A stretch of 64,000 bases of DNA, taken from Roseivivax lentus. Lineage in GTDB: Bacteria > Pseudomonadota > Alphaproteobacteria > Rhodobacterales > Rhodobacteraceae. Made by a program: the position numbers and the translations under genes. Shown one piece after another: positions 26,205 to 35,421 of this stretch. Location: positions 21,475 through 85,474 of the forward strand of contig NZ_FTOQ01000014.1 of assembly GCF_900156805.1 (NCBI RefSeq), read 5' to 3'. The notes under the pieces are model-generated. The model was given only the letters and a program-made list of their open reading frames with translations, did not search any database and was not told where the DNA came from. The number at the start of each line of letters is the position of its first letter. The first letter of the stretch is position 1.

Positions 26205-27464
26205 ATGCTCTTCGAGCCCATGACCCGCCAAGGCAGGTCCCACCACCCCGACGCCGCCCGCGCACGCCACAGGGCGCGCGACCGGCGCTTTCATCATCCC
26301 GACCTCACCAAGCTCGGCGGCTGGCGCGCCATGCAGAAAGAGGGCGAATTGCCCGAGGGCCGCTGGGACGAGGAGCGCCGCTGGGCGCTCCGCATGGGCC
26401 TGACCGGCGCCGACAGCATCGACGACAAGTCGATCCCGACCTTCGCGCGGGGCGAGCTGCCGCATTACGCGGGCATCAACACCTTCCTCAAGGCGCCCTA
26501 TACCGAGGATGTCCTCGAGGTGGCCAATTACGACGCGACCGTGCTCGGCATCCCCTTCGACGGCGGCACCACCTACCGGCCCGGCACCCGCTTCGGCCCG
26601 CAGGGCGTGCGCAAGATCTCGGCGCTTTATACCCCCTACAACTACGAGATCGGCGTCGATCTGCGCGAACAGATGACGCTTTGCGATGCGGGCGACGTGT
26701 TCACCATCCCCGCCAATATCGAGAAGAGCTTCGATCAGATCAGCCGCGCGGTGAGCCATGTGTTCTCGTCGGGCTCGCTGCCGATCATGATCGGGGGCGA
26801 TCATTCCATCGGCTTTCCCTGCGTGCGCGGCATCGCCGAATGCACCTCGAAGAAGATCGGCATCGTGCATTTCGACCGCCATGCGGACATCCAGGAAAAG
26901 GACCTGGACGAGCGGATGCACACCACGCCGTGGTTCCATGCCACCAATATGCCGAACGTGCCCGCGAAGAACCTCGTGCAGGTTGGCATCGGCGGCTGGC
27001 AGGTGCCGCGCGAGGCGGTGAAGGTCGCCCGCGAGCGGCAGACCAACATCATCACCATGTCCGACATGGAGGCGATGGGCATCGACAAGACCGCCGAGAT
27101 GGCGCTCGAGATGGCCTGGGATGGGGTCGACATGGTCTACATGTCCTTCGACATCGACAGCATCGATTGCGGCTTCGTGCCGGGCACCGGCTGGCCCGAA
27201 CCGGGCGGCTTCCTGCCGCGCGAGGCGCTGGCGCTGGCCTCGAAGGTCGCGGCCGAGGGCATCTGCGGGATGGAGCTGGTGGAGGTCTCGCCGCCCTACG
27301 ACACCTCCGACATCACCGCGCTGATGGGCACGCGGGTGATCGTGGACGTGCTGGGCGCGATGGTCTCGAACGGCACGCTGGGCAAGCACAAGCAGCATAT
27401 CGACAAGCCCGTCTCGATCCCCCATGGCGAGTTCGAGGGCAAGAGGTGGTCCAATGCCACATGA
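26205..27464 (+). CDS. gdmH: Guanidine hydrolase (arginase/agmatinase family), GdmH-like
   Basis: The 419-residue ureohydrolase has the metal-binding motifs GGDHS, HFDRHAD and SFDIDSIDCGFVPGTG followed by WPEPGG. An approximately 100-residue N-terminal extension is absent from agmatinases. The segments GIPFDGGTTYRPGTRFGPQ, DLDERMHTTPWFHAT and GIGGWQVPREAVKVARER resemble my recollection of the nickel-dependent guanidine hydrolase of Synechocystis (Sll1077) more than agmatinase. It would hydrolyse guanidine to urea and ammonia in the cytoplasm. It follows a riboswitch-controlled transporter. No urease or urea carboxylase is in the window, so the fate of urea is open. Guanidinobutyrase is the main alternative. 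Confidence 0.85.
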   Translation: MLFEPMTRQGRSHHPDAARARHRARDRRFHHPDLTKLGGWRAMQKEGELPEGRWDEERRWALRMGLTGADSIDDKSIPTFARGELPHYAGINTFLKAPYTEDVLEVANYDATVLGIPFDGGTTYRPGTRFGPQGVRKISALYTPYNYEIGVDLREQMTLCDAGDVFTIPANIEKSFDQISRAVSHVFSSGSLPIMIGGDHSIGFPCVRGIAECTSKKIGIVHFDRHADIQEKDLDERMHTTPWFHATNMPNVPAKNLVQVGIGGWQVPREAVKVARERQTNIITMSDMEAMGIDKTAEMALEMAWDGVDMVYMSFDIDSIDCGFVPGTGWPEPGGFLPREALALASKVAAEGICGMELVEVSPPYDTSDITALMGTRVIVDVLGAMVSNGTLGKHKQHIDKPVSIPHGEFEGKRWSNAT

Positions 27465-27921
27465 TCACGGGCCCCACGGGCATCATCCCCATCATCACCA
27501 CGACCATGACCACGCGCACGGCCCCGGTCACAACCATGCCGATGCGGAGCACCTGCACAGCCACATGCACCACCATGATGCGGCGGCGGACCTGCAGGTG
27601 CTGGCCACGCAATTCATCGCGGGCTTCCTGCAGGCCGATGACAAGACGAGCTATCTCAAGCTCGCGGGCGTGCCGTTCGAACGGGCCTCGAAGGACGGCG
27701 CCAAGGCGCTGAAACTCGTCGACGTGGAACTGACGACCGACTGGCAGGTGGGCACCGCCTCCCCGAGCTTCGGCTCACGCGAATTGTCCTACCTGCCCTT
27801 CCCCGGAGAGATGGTGCGGGAACGCACCAACATGTCCCTGATCTACGTGTCGCTCGACGAGAAATCCGTCCTCGACATCCGCGACTTTCTCAACACCCGC
27901 AAACAGGAGATCGAAAGATGA
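27454..27921 (+). CDS. Histidine-rich protein, candidate nickel-handling partner of the guanidine hydrolase
   Basis: The 155-residue product has about twenty histidines in its first 45 residues (HGHHPHHHHDHDHAHG, then HLHSHMHHH). A folded-looking domain of roughly 105 residues follows (QFIAGFLQADDKTSYLKLAG, then LPFPGEMVRERTNMSLIYVS). It overlaps the hydrolase gene by 11 bases and the next small gene by four, so synthesis is coupled. There is no P-loop and no Cys pair, hence it is neither HypB- nor HypA-like. The His tract resembles metal stores on nickel chaperones (UreE, HypB, SlyD). I do not recognise the C-terminal domain, and nickel binding is inferred from composition and context. Confidence 0.75.
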   Translation: MPHDHGPHGHHPHHHHDHDHAHGPGHNHADAEHLHSHMHHHDAAADLQVLATQFIAGFLQADDKTSYLKLAGVPFERASKDGAKALKLVDVELTTDWQVGTASPSFGSRELSYLPFPGEMVRERTNMSLIYVSLDEKSVLDIRDFLNTRKQEIER

Positions 27922-28076
27922 AGACACTGCCCCTCGCCGCCCTCGCGGCGCTGACCGCCCTGCCCGCCGCGGCCCATACCGAGGCCACGCTGCATGTCCA
28001 CCATGCCGAAACCGGGTCGATGATACTCGCGGGCGCGATGGTGGTCGTGGCGCTGGCCCTGACGCTTCGGCGCTGA
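27918..28076 (+). CDS. 52-residue His-containing membrane peptide
   Basis: This tiny gene overlaps the stop of the His-rich protein gene (ATGA). The peptide has a signal-like N-terminus (residues 1-19, ending LPAAA), a short His-containing segment HTEATLHVHHAETGS and a single hydrophobic helix MILAGAMVVVALALTL ending in Arg-Arg. If cleaved after Ala19, the mature peptide would begin with His and expose four histidines to the periplasm while anchored by its C-terminal helix. No family is recognised. The context suggests help with nickel uptake or delivery. The high local coding quality and the overlap argue that it is real. Confidence 0.6.
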   Translation: MKTLPLAALAALTALPAAAHTEATLHVHHAETGSMILAGAMVVVALALTLRR

Positions 28077-28083
28077 ACGGAAA

Positions 28084-28116
28084 CGGGCGGCCCCGGATCC
28101 CTCCGAAGGCCGCCCG
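28084..28116. terminator. Convergent terminator hairpin
   Basis: A nine-base perfect stem (CGGGCGGCC at 28084-28092, GGCCGCCCG at 28108-28116) lies between the converging guanidine operon and sugar-transporter operon. No long T-run is present on either strand, so it may act bidirectionally or with Rho. Confidence 0.5.
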
Positions 28117-28149
28117 CGCAGGCGACGCAGTCAAAGCCGCAGGCCCGCC

Positions 28150-29247
<1,098 letters not shown>

Positions 29248-29252
29248 CGGAC

Positions 29253-30158
29253 TTATCCTTTCACGGAACCGGCGGTCAGACCGCGGATGAAATACTTTCC
29301 GGCAACCACGTAGACGAACAGCGTCGGCAGGGCCGCGATGATCGCGGCGGCCATGTCGACGTTGTATTCCTTCACGCCGGTGGTCGAATTGACGATGTTG
29401 TTGAGCGCGACCGTCACAGGCTGCGTGCCCGCCTGGCTGAAGGAGACGCCGAACAGGAAATCGTTCCAGATCTGGGTGAACTGCCAGATGACGGTGACGA
29501 CGATGATCGGCAGCGACAGCGGCAGGAAGATCGACCAGAAGATGCGGAAGAACCCCGCGCCATCGACCTTGGCGGCCTTGGTCAGCTCGTCCGGGATCGA
29601 CACGTAGTAATTGCGGAAGAACAGCGTGGTGAAGCCCAGGCCGTAGATCACGTGCACGAAGACGAGCCCCGGAATGGTCCCGGCGATGCCCATCACCCCC
29701 AACATCCGCGCCATCGGCAGCAGCACCACCTGGAACGGGATGAAACAGCCAAAGAGCATCAGCGCGAAGAAGATGTTGGCCCCCTTGAAGCGCCATTGCG
29801 CGACGACATAGCCGTTCAGCGCACCGAGCAGGGTCGAGATCAGAACGCCCGGAATGGCGATCAGCACGGAGTTCCAGAAGAACGGGCGCACGCCTTCGCA
29901 CTGGATGCCCGTGCAGGCCTCGGACCAGGCGCTGCGCCACGCGTCGAAGGTGACATCGCGCGGCAGGGACATCAGATCGCCGGTGCGGATCTCGTCGAGC
30001 GATTTCAGCGACGTGGTGATCATCACGAAAAGCGGCATCAGGTAGAACAGCGCGAAGATGCACAGCGCGAGATAGAGGATGATGCGCAGCGCCAGCTTGG
30101 TCGTCTGGCTCTGGCTGCGGGCCATCGAGGGACCGCCGCTGGAAGAGATATCAGCCAT
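29253..30158 (-). CDS. Carbohydrate ABC transporter permease, MalG-type
   Basis: A 301-residue permease with six predicted helices. The EAA loop is PDELTKAAKVDGAGFFRIFWSI in two parts, and the long periplasmic segment after helix 1 is typical of MalG/GtsC proteins. The N-terminus before helix 1 is Ser-rich. It overlaps the preceding permease by eight bases. Together they form a CUT1 channel, most similar in layout to glucose/mannose importers (GtsABC-like). Confidence 0.9.
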   Translation of the reverse strand: MADISSSGGPSMARSQSQTTKLALRIILYLALCIFALFYLMPLFVMITTSLKSLDEIRTGDLMSLPRDVTFDAWRSAWSEACTGIQCEGVRPFFWNSVLIAIPGVLISTLLGALNGYVVAQWRFKGANIFFALMLFGCFIPFQVVLLPMARMLGVMGIAGTIPGLVFVHVIYGLGFTTLFFRNYYVSIPDELTKAAKVDGAGFFRIFWSIFLPLSLPIIVVTVIWQFTQIWNDFLFGVSFSQAGTQPVTVALNNIVNSTTGVKEYNVDMAAAIIAALPTLFVYVVAGKYFIRGLTAGSVKG

Positions 30159-31023
30159 CTTTGGTCCTCAATTCCGAATAAAGGTAGGGAACGACGATCG
30201 CGAAGACGACGAGCATCATGACCATGGCGGAGCTGGCCGCCTGGCCGATATCGCCGCGCGAGAAGGCCATCGCGTACATGTAGGTTGCGGGCAGATCGGT
30301 GGCGTAGCCCGGGCCCCCGCCGGTCAGCGCGATCACGAGGTCGAAGGACTTGATCGCGAGATGCGCCAGCACGATGAACGCGCTGAGAAAGATCGGCGCC
30401 ATCGAGGGGATGATGATCGCGGTGTAGACGCGCCAATGCGGGATGCCGTCGACCTGCGCGGCCTTGATGATCTCGCCATCGACGGAGCGCAGACCCGCGA
30501 GGAAAAGCGCCATCACGAAGCCGGAGCTTTGCCATATCGCGGCGATCACGATGGTGTAGATGGCCATGTCGGGATCGACCAGCCAGTCGAAGCGGAACTC
30601 CTCGAAGCCCCAGCCTCGGACCATCGCCTCGAGGCCGAGCCCCGGATTGAGGATCCATTTCCACGCGGTGCCGGTGACGATCATCGACAGCGCCATCGGG
30701 TAGAGGTAGATCGTGCGGATCGCGCCCTCGGTGCGGATCTTCTGATCGAGCAGGATCGCCAGCAGCAATCCCAGAACCATCGCGATGATGATGAAGAGCG
30801 ATCCGAAGATGAACAGGTTGACCATCGCCGTCTCGAAGCGCGGCGAGGCGGCCAGACGTTCATACTGGATGAAGCTGTCGAGCTCGTAGCGCGGCATCAG
30901 GCGCGAGCGCGTCAGGGACACCCAGGCCGTCCAGCCGATGAAGCCGTAGACGAAGATCATGACCGCGATGAACGACGGTGCCAGAACGATCTTCGGCATG
31001 TTGTCTTGAAGCCATTTCGACAT
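30151..31023 (-). CDS. Carbohydrate ABC transporter permease, MalF-type
   Basis: A 290-residue inner-membrane protein with six helices. WVSLTRSRLMPRYE follows the first helix, and the EAA loop GEIIKAAQVDGIPHWRVYTA lies near residues 195-215. It is a CUT1-family permease that pairs with the MalG-type protein encoded next. It starts 72 bases after the binding-protein stop and overlaps the following gene by eight bases. Confidence 0.9.
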   Translation of the reverse strand: MSKWLQDNMPKIVLAPSFIAVMIFVYGFIGWTAWVSLTRSRLMPRYELDSFIQYERLAASPRFETAMVNLFIFGSLFIIIAMVLGLLLAILLDQKIRTEGAIRTIYLYPMALSMIVTGTAWKWILNPGLGLEAMVRGWGFEEFRFDWLVDPDMAIYTIVIAAIWQSSGFVMALFLAGLRSVDGEIIKAAQVDGIPHWRVYTAIIIPSMAPIFLSAFIVLAHLAIKSFDLVIALTGGGPGYATDLPATYMYAMAFSRGDIGQAASSAMVMMLVVFAIVVPYLYSELRTKDG

Positions 31024-31095
31024 GGCGTGTCCCCCCTTTGCCTCCCGTGGCCCTGCCCCCCGAGGGGCAAGGCCTGCTTTGGTAATCGCGGGCGA

Positions 31096-32352
31096 TTACA
31101 TGGAGTTGGCGACTGCGTCCGTCAGCATCTGCACGGCGTCCTCGGACGACATGTCAGAGTTGAAATGCGCGGTGACGACATCGGTGATCGCACCGGCCTG
31201 CGCGCCGAAGAGCGCCATGCCATGGGCATAGGACGGCAGGAGCGAGCCGCCGTCAGACGACGCGGCCATGTCGGCCGAAGACGTCTGCGCGCAGCTGTCG
31301 AACCCGTCGAGCGCGACGTCGGTGCGCGCGGGGATCGAGCCCTTGTTCATGTTGAACACTTCCTGGAAGGTCGGGCCCATCACCAGCTCCGCCAGAAGCT
31401 CCTGGCCAGCTTCTTTCGCCTCGCCGCCCACTTCGAACATCGCGAAGCTGTCGACGTTGTAGAGGAAGCCCTCACCGGGCGTGGAGGCGCAGGTGAAATC
31501 GACACCCGGCTCCTGACCGGCGGCGAGGAATTCACCCTTGGCCCAGTCGCCCATGATTTGGAAGGCGGCCTCGCCGTTCATGACCATCGCGGTGGCGAGG
31601 TTCCAGTCGCGGCCCGAGAAGTTGTCGTCGACATAGCCGCGCAGCGTGCGCATCTGGTCGAAGACCGCAACCATCGTGTCCGAGCCCAGCGCTTCGGGAT
31701 CGAGGTCGACCAGCGCCTTCTGGTAGAAGTCCGGACCGCCGAGACCCAGAACCACGGTCTCGAAGACGGTGGCGTCCTGCCAGGCCTGACCGCCATGGGC
31801 GAGCGGGATGATGCCCGCCGCCTGCAGCGTCTCGGCCGCGGCGTTGAACTCGTCCCAGGTGGTGGGCATCTCGATGTTGTTGGCCGCGAGGATCTCGGTG
31901 TTGGCCCAGATCCAGTCCACGCGGTGCACGTTCACCGGAACCGCGCACCAAGTGCCGTCGCACTTCATGTGCGAGGCGATCGAAGCGGGCAGCAGCTCGC
32001 CCCAGTTATTGGCCTCGGCGACGTCCGAGATATCGGCCAGAACGCCTTCCTGATACCATTCCTGAATGGACGGGCCCTTGATCTGTGCCGCGGTCGGTGC
32101 GTTGCCGGACAGCACGCGGGCACGCAGCGCGGTGCCTGCCGCATCGCCGCCGCCGCCTGCGACGGGCATGTCGGTCCAGGTGCCGCCATTGGCCGCGAAT
32201 TCTTCCTGCAGCACGGCCACGGACTTGGCCTCGCCGCCGGACGTCCAGTAATGCAGGACTTCCGCTTCGGGCGTGACGTGGCTTTCGGCCAGTGCCCCGT
32301 TTGCGGCCACGATCGCGATCGCGGACGCCATTGCAAATGCGCCGTATTTCAT
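31096..32352 (-). CDS. Sugar ABC transporter substrate-binding protein
   Basis: The 418-residue periplasmic protein has a signal peptide (residues 1-23, cleavage after GALA) and a family-1 solute-binding domain. Seen are EVLHYWTSGGEAKSV, then TWDEFNAAAETLQAAGIIPLAHGG and GDWAKGEFLAAG. This resembles glucose or mannose binders of the GtsA type. Two internal Cys pairs (MKCDGTWCA and a later FTCAST/DSCAQT pair) could form disulfides. The ATG at 32352 has GGAGG nine bases upstream. It is the first gene of the sugar operon and lies divergent from the two-component system. Confidence 0.88.
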   Translation of the reverse strand: MKYGAFAMASAIAIVAANGALAESHVTPEAEVLHYWTSGGEAKSVAVLQEEFAANGGTWTDMPVAGGGGDAAGTALRARVLSGNAPTAAQIKGPSIQEWYQEGVLADISDVAEANNWGELLPASIASHMKCDGTWCAVPVNVHRVDWIWANTEILAANNIEMPTTWDEFNAAAETLQAAGIIPLAHGGQAWQDATVFETVVLGLGGPDFYQKALVDLDPEALGSDTMVAVFDQMRTLRGYVDDNFSGRDWNLATAMVMNGEAAFQIMGDWAKGEFLAAGQEPGVDFTCASTPGEGFLYNVDSFAMFEVGGEAKEAGQELLAELVMGPTFQEVFNMNKGSIPARTDVALDGFDSCAQTSSADMAASSDGGSLLPSYAHGMALFGAQAGAITDVVTAHFNSDMSSEDAVQMLTDAVANSM

Positions 32353-32575
32353 CTTGGTTTCCTCCCAGAGATTGCCCGTGTCGGGCTTGCGTGGCGGGAC
32401 TGTGTCGCCCGGATCGCAGCCTTGCAACGCGGGAATGGCCGCTGCCCGCCCGGGACATGCAATTAATCGGGCAAGCCGTTACACGTTGTTACGCAAAGCC
32501 CTGTCGCGGCGCGGGCAGGGACCTATCATGCCCCGCGCAGGCGCCCGTGCGACGCTGTGCCGAAGGAGATCTTGG
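32353..32575. promoter_or_regulatory. Divergent promoter region, sugar ABC operon / two-component system
   Basis: The 223 bases between the outward-facing binding-protein and response-regulator genes hold both promoters. GGAGG (complement of 32361-32365) serves the leftward gene and AAGGAGAT (32563-32570) the rightward one. No convincing repeat for the OmpR-type regulator was seen by eye. Confidence 0.4.
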
Positions 32576-33313
32576 ATGACGATTCCGCGGATTCTGGTGG
32601 TCGATGACGACGCGGAGATGCGCCGCATGATGACCCAGTTCCTGCAGAAGAACGGCTCCATCGCACTGCCTGCCGCGAACGAGGCGGAGGTGCGCGCGCA
32701 TCTCGACGGCGGGCGGATCGACCTCATCCTGCTCGACGTGATGCTGGGCGACGAGAACGGCCTGTCGATCTGCGACCGGCTGCGGCGCGAACAGGATGTG
32801 CCGGTCATCATGGTCTCGGCGCTGTCCGCCGATCACCAGCGGATGCAGGGCTACGAGGTCGGCGCGGACGACTACATCGCCAAGCCCTTCAATCCCGAAC
32901 TGATGCTGGCGCGGGTCAAGGCCGTGCTGAAGCGCACCCGGCGCGCCTCCTCGCTCGCGCATCGCCGCAAGACCGAGACCTTCCACTTCCGCGGCTGGCG
33001 CTACGACGCCAAGCGCCGCGAGGCGCTGTCGCCCGACGGCGTGCAGGTCGCCCTGTCCAAGCGCGAGACCGCGCTTCTGCAGGTGCTGCTGGCCAATCCC
33101 TTCATCCCCCTGACCCGCGAGGAGATCGCCGAGGCGCTCAGCCTCGACGAGGCCGCACCGCAGCCGGGCGATGCGACGGGCCGCTCCATCGACATGCTGG
33201 TCAAGCGCCTGCGCTCCAAGATCGAGGCCAACCCGAAGGAACCCGACGTGCTGCGGACCGAACGCGGCGTGGGCTACGTCTTCGCGGTCGACGTGACGAC
33301 CGAAGATCGATGA
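32576..33313 (+). CDS. OmpR-family response regulator
   Basis: The 245-residue protein has a receiver domain with the acidic cluster VVDDDAEM, phospho-acceptor Asp54 in LLDVMLGDENG and Lys in YIAKPF. A C-terminal winged helix of the OmpR/PhoB type follows (GRSIDMLVKRLRSKIEANP, then TERGVGYVF). It overlaps the histidine-kinase gene by four bases (ATGA). Its position divergent from the sugar importer suggests that it controls that operon, as GltR/GtrS does for glucose transport in Pseudomonas. That analogy is inference. Confidence 0.9.
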   Translation: MTIPRILVVDDDAEMRRMMTQFLQKNGSIALPAANEAEVRAHLDGGRIDLILLDVMLGDENGLSICDRLRREQDVPVIMVSALSADHQRMQGYEVGADDYIAKPFNPELMLARVKAVLKRTRRASSLAHRRKTETFHFRGWRYDAKRREALSPDGVQVALSKRETALLQVLLANPFIPLTREEIAEALSLDEAAPQPGDATGRSIDMLVKRLRSKIEANPKEPDVLRTERGVGYVFAVDVTTEDR

Positions 33314-34761
33314 CGCGGCACGCGCCCAGCCTGCGCTTCGTGGGCATGGTTCTCGTGCTGCTGGCCTTCGCCGCGGGCGCGGTCACGGCCTGGGCCTGGG
33401 TGCGGTCGGACGCGCGCTGGCAGCAGCACCGCGCCGAGGCCTACGTCGCGGGGCTGGCACTTTACGCGACGCTGCAGACCGGGACCGCGGCGCCCACGGG
33501 CATGGGCATCGTCCCGCTGTCCGCCGACGATCAGCGCCGCGCGGATGCGGGCGATTTCCTGCAATTGTCGCGCGCGCCGCAGGTCGTGCGCACCACCATC
33601 GTGCCCATCCTGCCCGATCCCGGCAGCGGCGGGCTGGCCCAGGCGCTGACCCTCGTGATCCTGTCGCCGGACATCGTCTATCCGATCGCCCCCCTGCAGC
33701 AGCGCACCGAGCAGACCGCGGCGGAGACCGCGGGCGGGGTGCTGCGCCTTCTGGCCACCTATTGCAGCGATCCGGTGGTTCTGGCCCGCACCGGCACCGG
33801 CCCCTGGTCCTATGTCGAGGGCGGACGCTTCTGGAACTGTGCTGCCGCCCCCGCCGACCTGCGGCTCTGGGCCGCGATGGGGGCGGCGATCGCCCTTGCC
33901 GGTCTGCTCACGGTGCTCTTGAACACCACGGCGCATTTCACCGATTTCGCGACCCGCCTGCGCAGCCGCCGCAGGCTCGACGGTCCGGAAAGCTACGACA
34001 CCGACGGGCCGAAGGAATTGCAGGACATCGTGACGGCCGTGAACACCCACCTGGAGGCCGAGCGCGCCCAACTGGCCGCCCGCGCCGCCGTGCTCTCCGG
34101 GGTCAGCCACGATCTCGGCACGCCGGCGACCCGGCTGCGCCTGCGCACGGCGCTCATCGAGGATGCGGAGCTGCGCGGCAAGCTCGAACAGGACATCGAC
34201 AGCATGACCGGCATGATCGAAAGCGTGCTGACCTATACCCGTGCCGAGATGAACGCCGAGGAGCCCCGGCCGATCTCGCTGCAATCGCTGGTCGAGGCGA
34301 TCGTCGCGGATTACGAGGATATCGGCAAACCGGTGCGGCTGCGGCCGCCCCGCGACGTGGTGCTGCAGGGCGCGCAATCGGTCTTCATGTCCCGGCGCGG
34401 CAGCAGCGTCATCTCGGGCGATCACGACATCGTCGTGCGGGCGCGTCCGATCTCGCTGCAGCGGGCGATCTGCAACCTCATCGACAACGCTCTGAAATAC
34501 GGTCGCCGCTCCACGGTCGGGCTCGAGACGGACGCGGCCAGCGTGACGATCACGGTCGAGGATGAGGGCACGGCCAGCACAGCGAAGGATATCGAAAAGC
34601 TGATGGCGCCCTTCACCCGCGGTGACAACACCGCCGCGAAGCACGGCTACGGGCTCGGCCTGACCATCGTGAACACCATCGCCAGCCTGCATGGCGGCGC
34701 GCTGTCTTTCGAGGATACGCCGACGGGGATCACCGCCCGCCTGACCATCGCGCGCGGCTAG
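33310..34761 (+). CDS. Sensor histidine kinase
   Basis: A 483-residue kinase. TM1 is near residues 8-30 and a periplasmic sensor domain of about 160 residues contains two cysteines. TM2 is near 194-215, followed by a HAMP-like linker, then HisKA with the phospho-His267 in GVSHDLGTPATRLRLR. The HATPase domain has NLIDNALKYG and GYGLGLTIV. The G1 box is unusual: VEDEGTASTAKD replaces the common D-x-G-x-G pattern. The nucleotide pocket is therefore slightly divergent, but the other boxes are intact, so activity is likely. Confidence 0.88.
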   Translation: MTRHAPSLRFVGMVLVLLAFAAGAVTAWAWVRSDARWQQHRAEAYVAGLALYATLQTGTAAPTGMGIVPLSADDQRRADAGDFLQLSRAPQVVRTTIVPILPDPGSGGLAQALTLVILSPDIVYPIAPLQQRTEQTAAETAGGVLRLLATYCSDPVVLARTGTGPWSYVEGGRFWNCAAAPADLRLWAAMGAAIALAGLLTVLLNTTAHFTDFATRLRSRRRLDGPESYDTDGPKELQDIVTAVNTHLEAERAQLAARAAVLSGVSHDLGTPATRLRLRTALIEDAELRGKLEQDIDSMTGMIESVLTYTRAEMNAEEPRPISLQSLVEAIVADYEDIGKPVRLRPPRDVVLQGAQSVFMSRRGSSVISGDHDIVVRARPISLQRAICNLIDNALKYGRRSTVGLETDAASVTITVEDEGTASTAKDIEKLMAPFTRGDNTAAKHGYGLGLTIVNTIASLHGGALSFEDTPTGITARLTIARG

Positions 34762-34868
34762 GTGCGGCGTGCCCGAACTTGGCGGCGCTATTTCGGCGGA
34801 TTTGTCCTCGCAGGAGCCGAGGCACCGCGTCTGATTGTATGTAGGTGGGACTCGGTGAGCGCTTTTGT
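34762..34868. other. Boundary of the mosaic region, no gene seen
   Basis: Between the kinase gene and the first integrase remnant nothing coding is visible. No tRNA or clear direct repeat was found that would serve as an attachment site. Base composition starts to drop from here on. Confidence 0.3.
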
Positions 34869-35290
34869 CTACCCCTCACCCCGGAAATAGACTGCGTTGC
34901 CGCCCCGAAACTTCATTTGGTGGCGCCGGCTTGTGAGGCGCAAGGCCAGATGGGACCGAACCAGGTGAGCCGTGGCGGCGGGGATCGCCTCGACGCGTTC
35001 AACAGCATTCTCGACCGGCAGCTTGGCCATTCCCCAACGCAAAGCATCGAGATGCTGAAAGCCTCGCGCTCGGGCTAGGTCACGCGCGGCGTCGTAATGC
35101 GTTCGCATCGCCAATGTTCGGGTCCGTCCGCGCCTTCGAGGCCTAGACTGGCCTGCTCCCTGCGGTCCGCCTTGCTCCGAGCGGCCTTCTCCGAGTCGGT
35201 GTGCAGGCTGATCCAGTGGGTTTCGCGTGGTTCGATGCCCCGATGCCGGCACGGTCGTGGCGGCACAGGTAGAAAAGACGCTTCGTTAGA
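34869..35290 (-). pseudogene. Decayed tyrosine recombinase (integrase), N-terminal remnant
   Basis: Two adjoining minus-strand frames carry pieces of the N-terminal domain of Rhodobacteraceae phage-type integrases. RGIEPRETHWISLHTDSEKA with the following KADRREQASLGLEG is in one frame (about 35266-35110). THYDAARDLARARGFQHLDA followed by LPVENAVERVEAIPA is in the other (about 35105-34930). Family members contain both blocks in one protein (kTDS...A followed by AArdLA..rGF.yL). A frameshift near 35100 therefore splits it. The catalytic Arg-His-Tyr domain is absent, so this is a dead fragment of an old integration module. Confidence 0.65.
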
Positions 35291-35421
35291 CGATAATCCT
35301 GATCGAGAAATCCCCGATTTGTGCAGAAATCAACCGGATCGGATGCCCTCTCTGGCGCGAAAACGCCAATTCCCGTTTTTGTGTCAGTAAGTCATTAGCC
35401 GGGCATTTTGAGAATAATGGC
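35291..35421. other. Short gap between remnants
   Basis: Nothing is recognised between the integrase fragment and the decayed IS6 copy apart from a locally A/T-richer stretch. Confidence 0.3.

Noticed and set aside
26205..27464. Agmatinase or guanidinobutyrase for the ureohydrolase
   Set aside because: The guanidine-I riboswitch, the urea-carboxylase-region type importer and the long N-terminal extension favour guanidine hydrolase. The alternative is kept only as a caveat.
34762..34868. A tRNA-derived attachment site for the integrases
   Set aside because: No cloverleaf fold or tRNA 3' end was recognised, and no matching repeat was found at the right end of the window.
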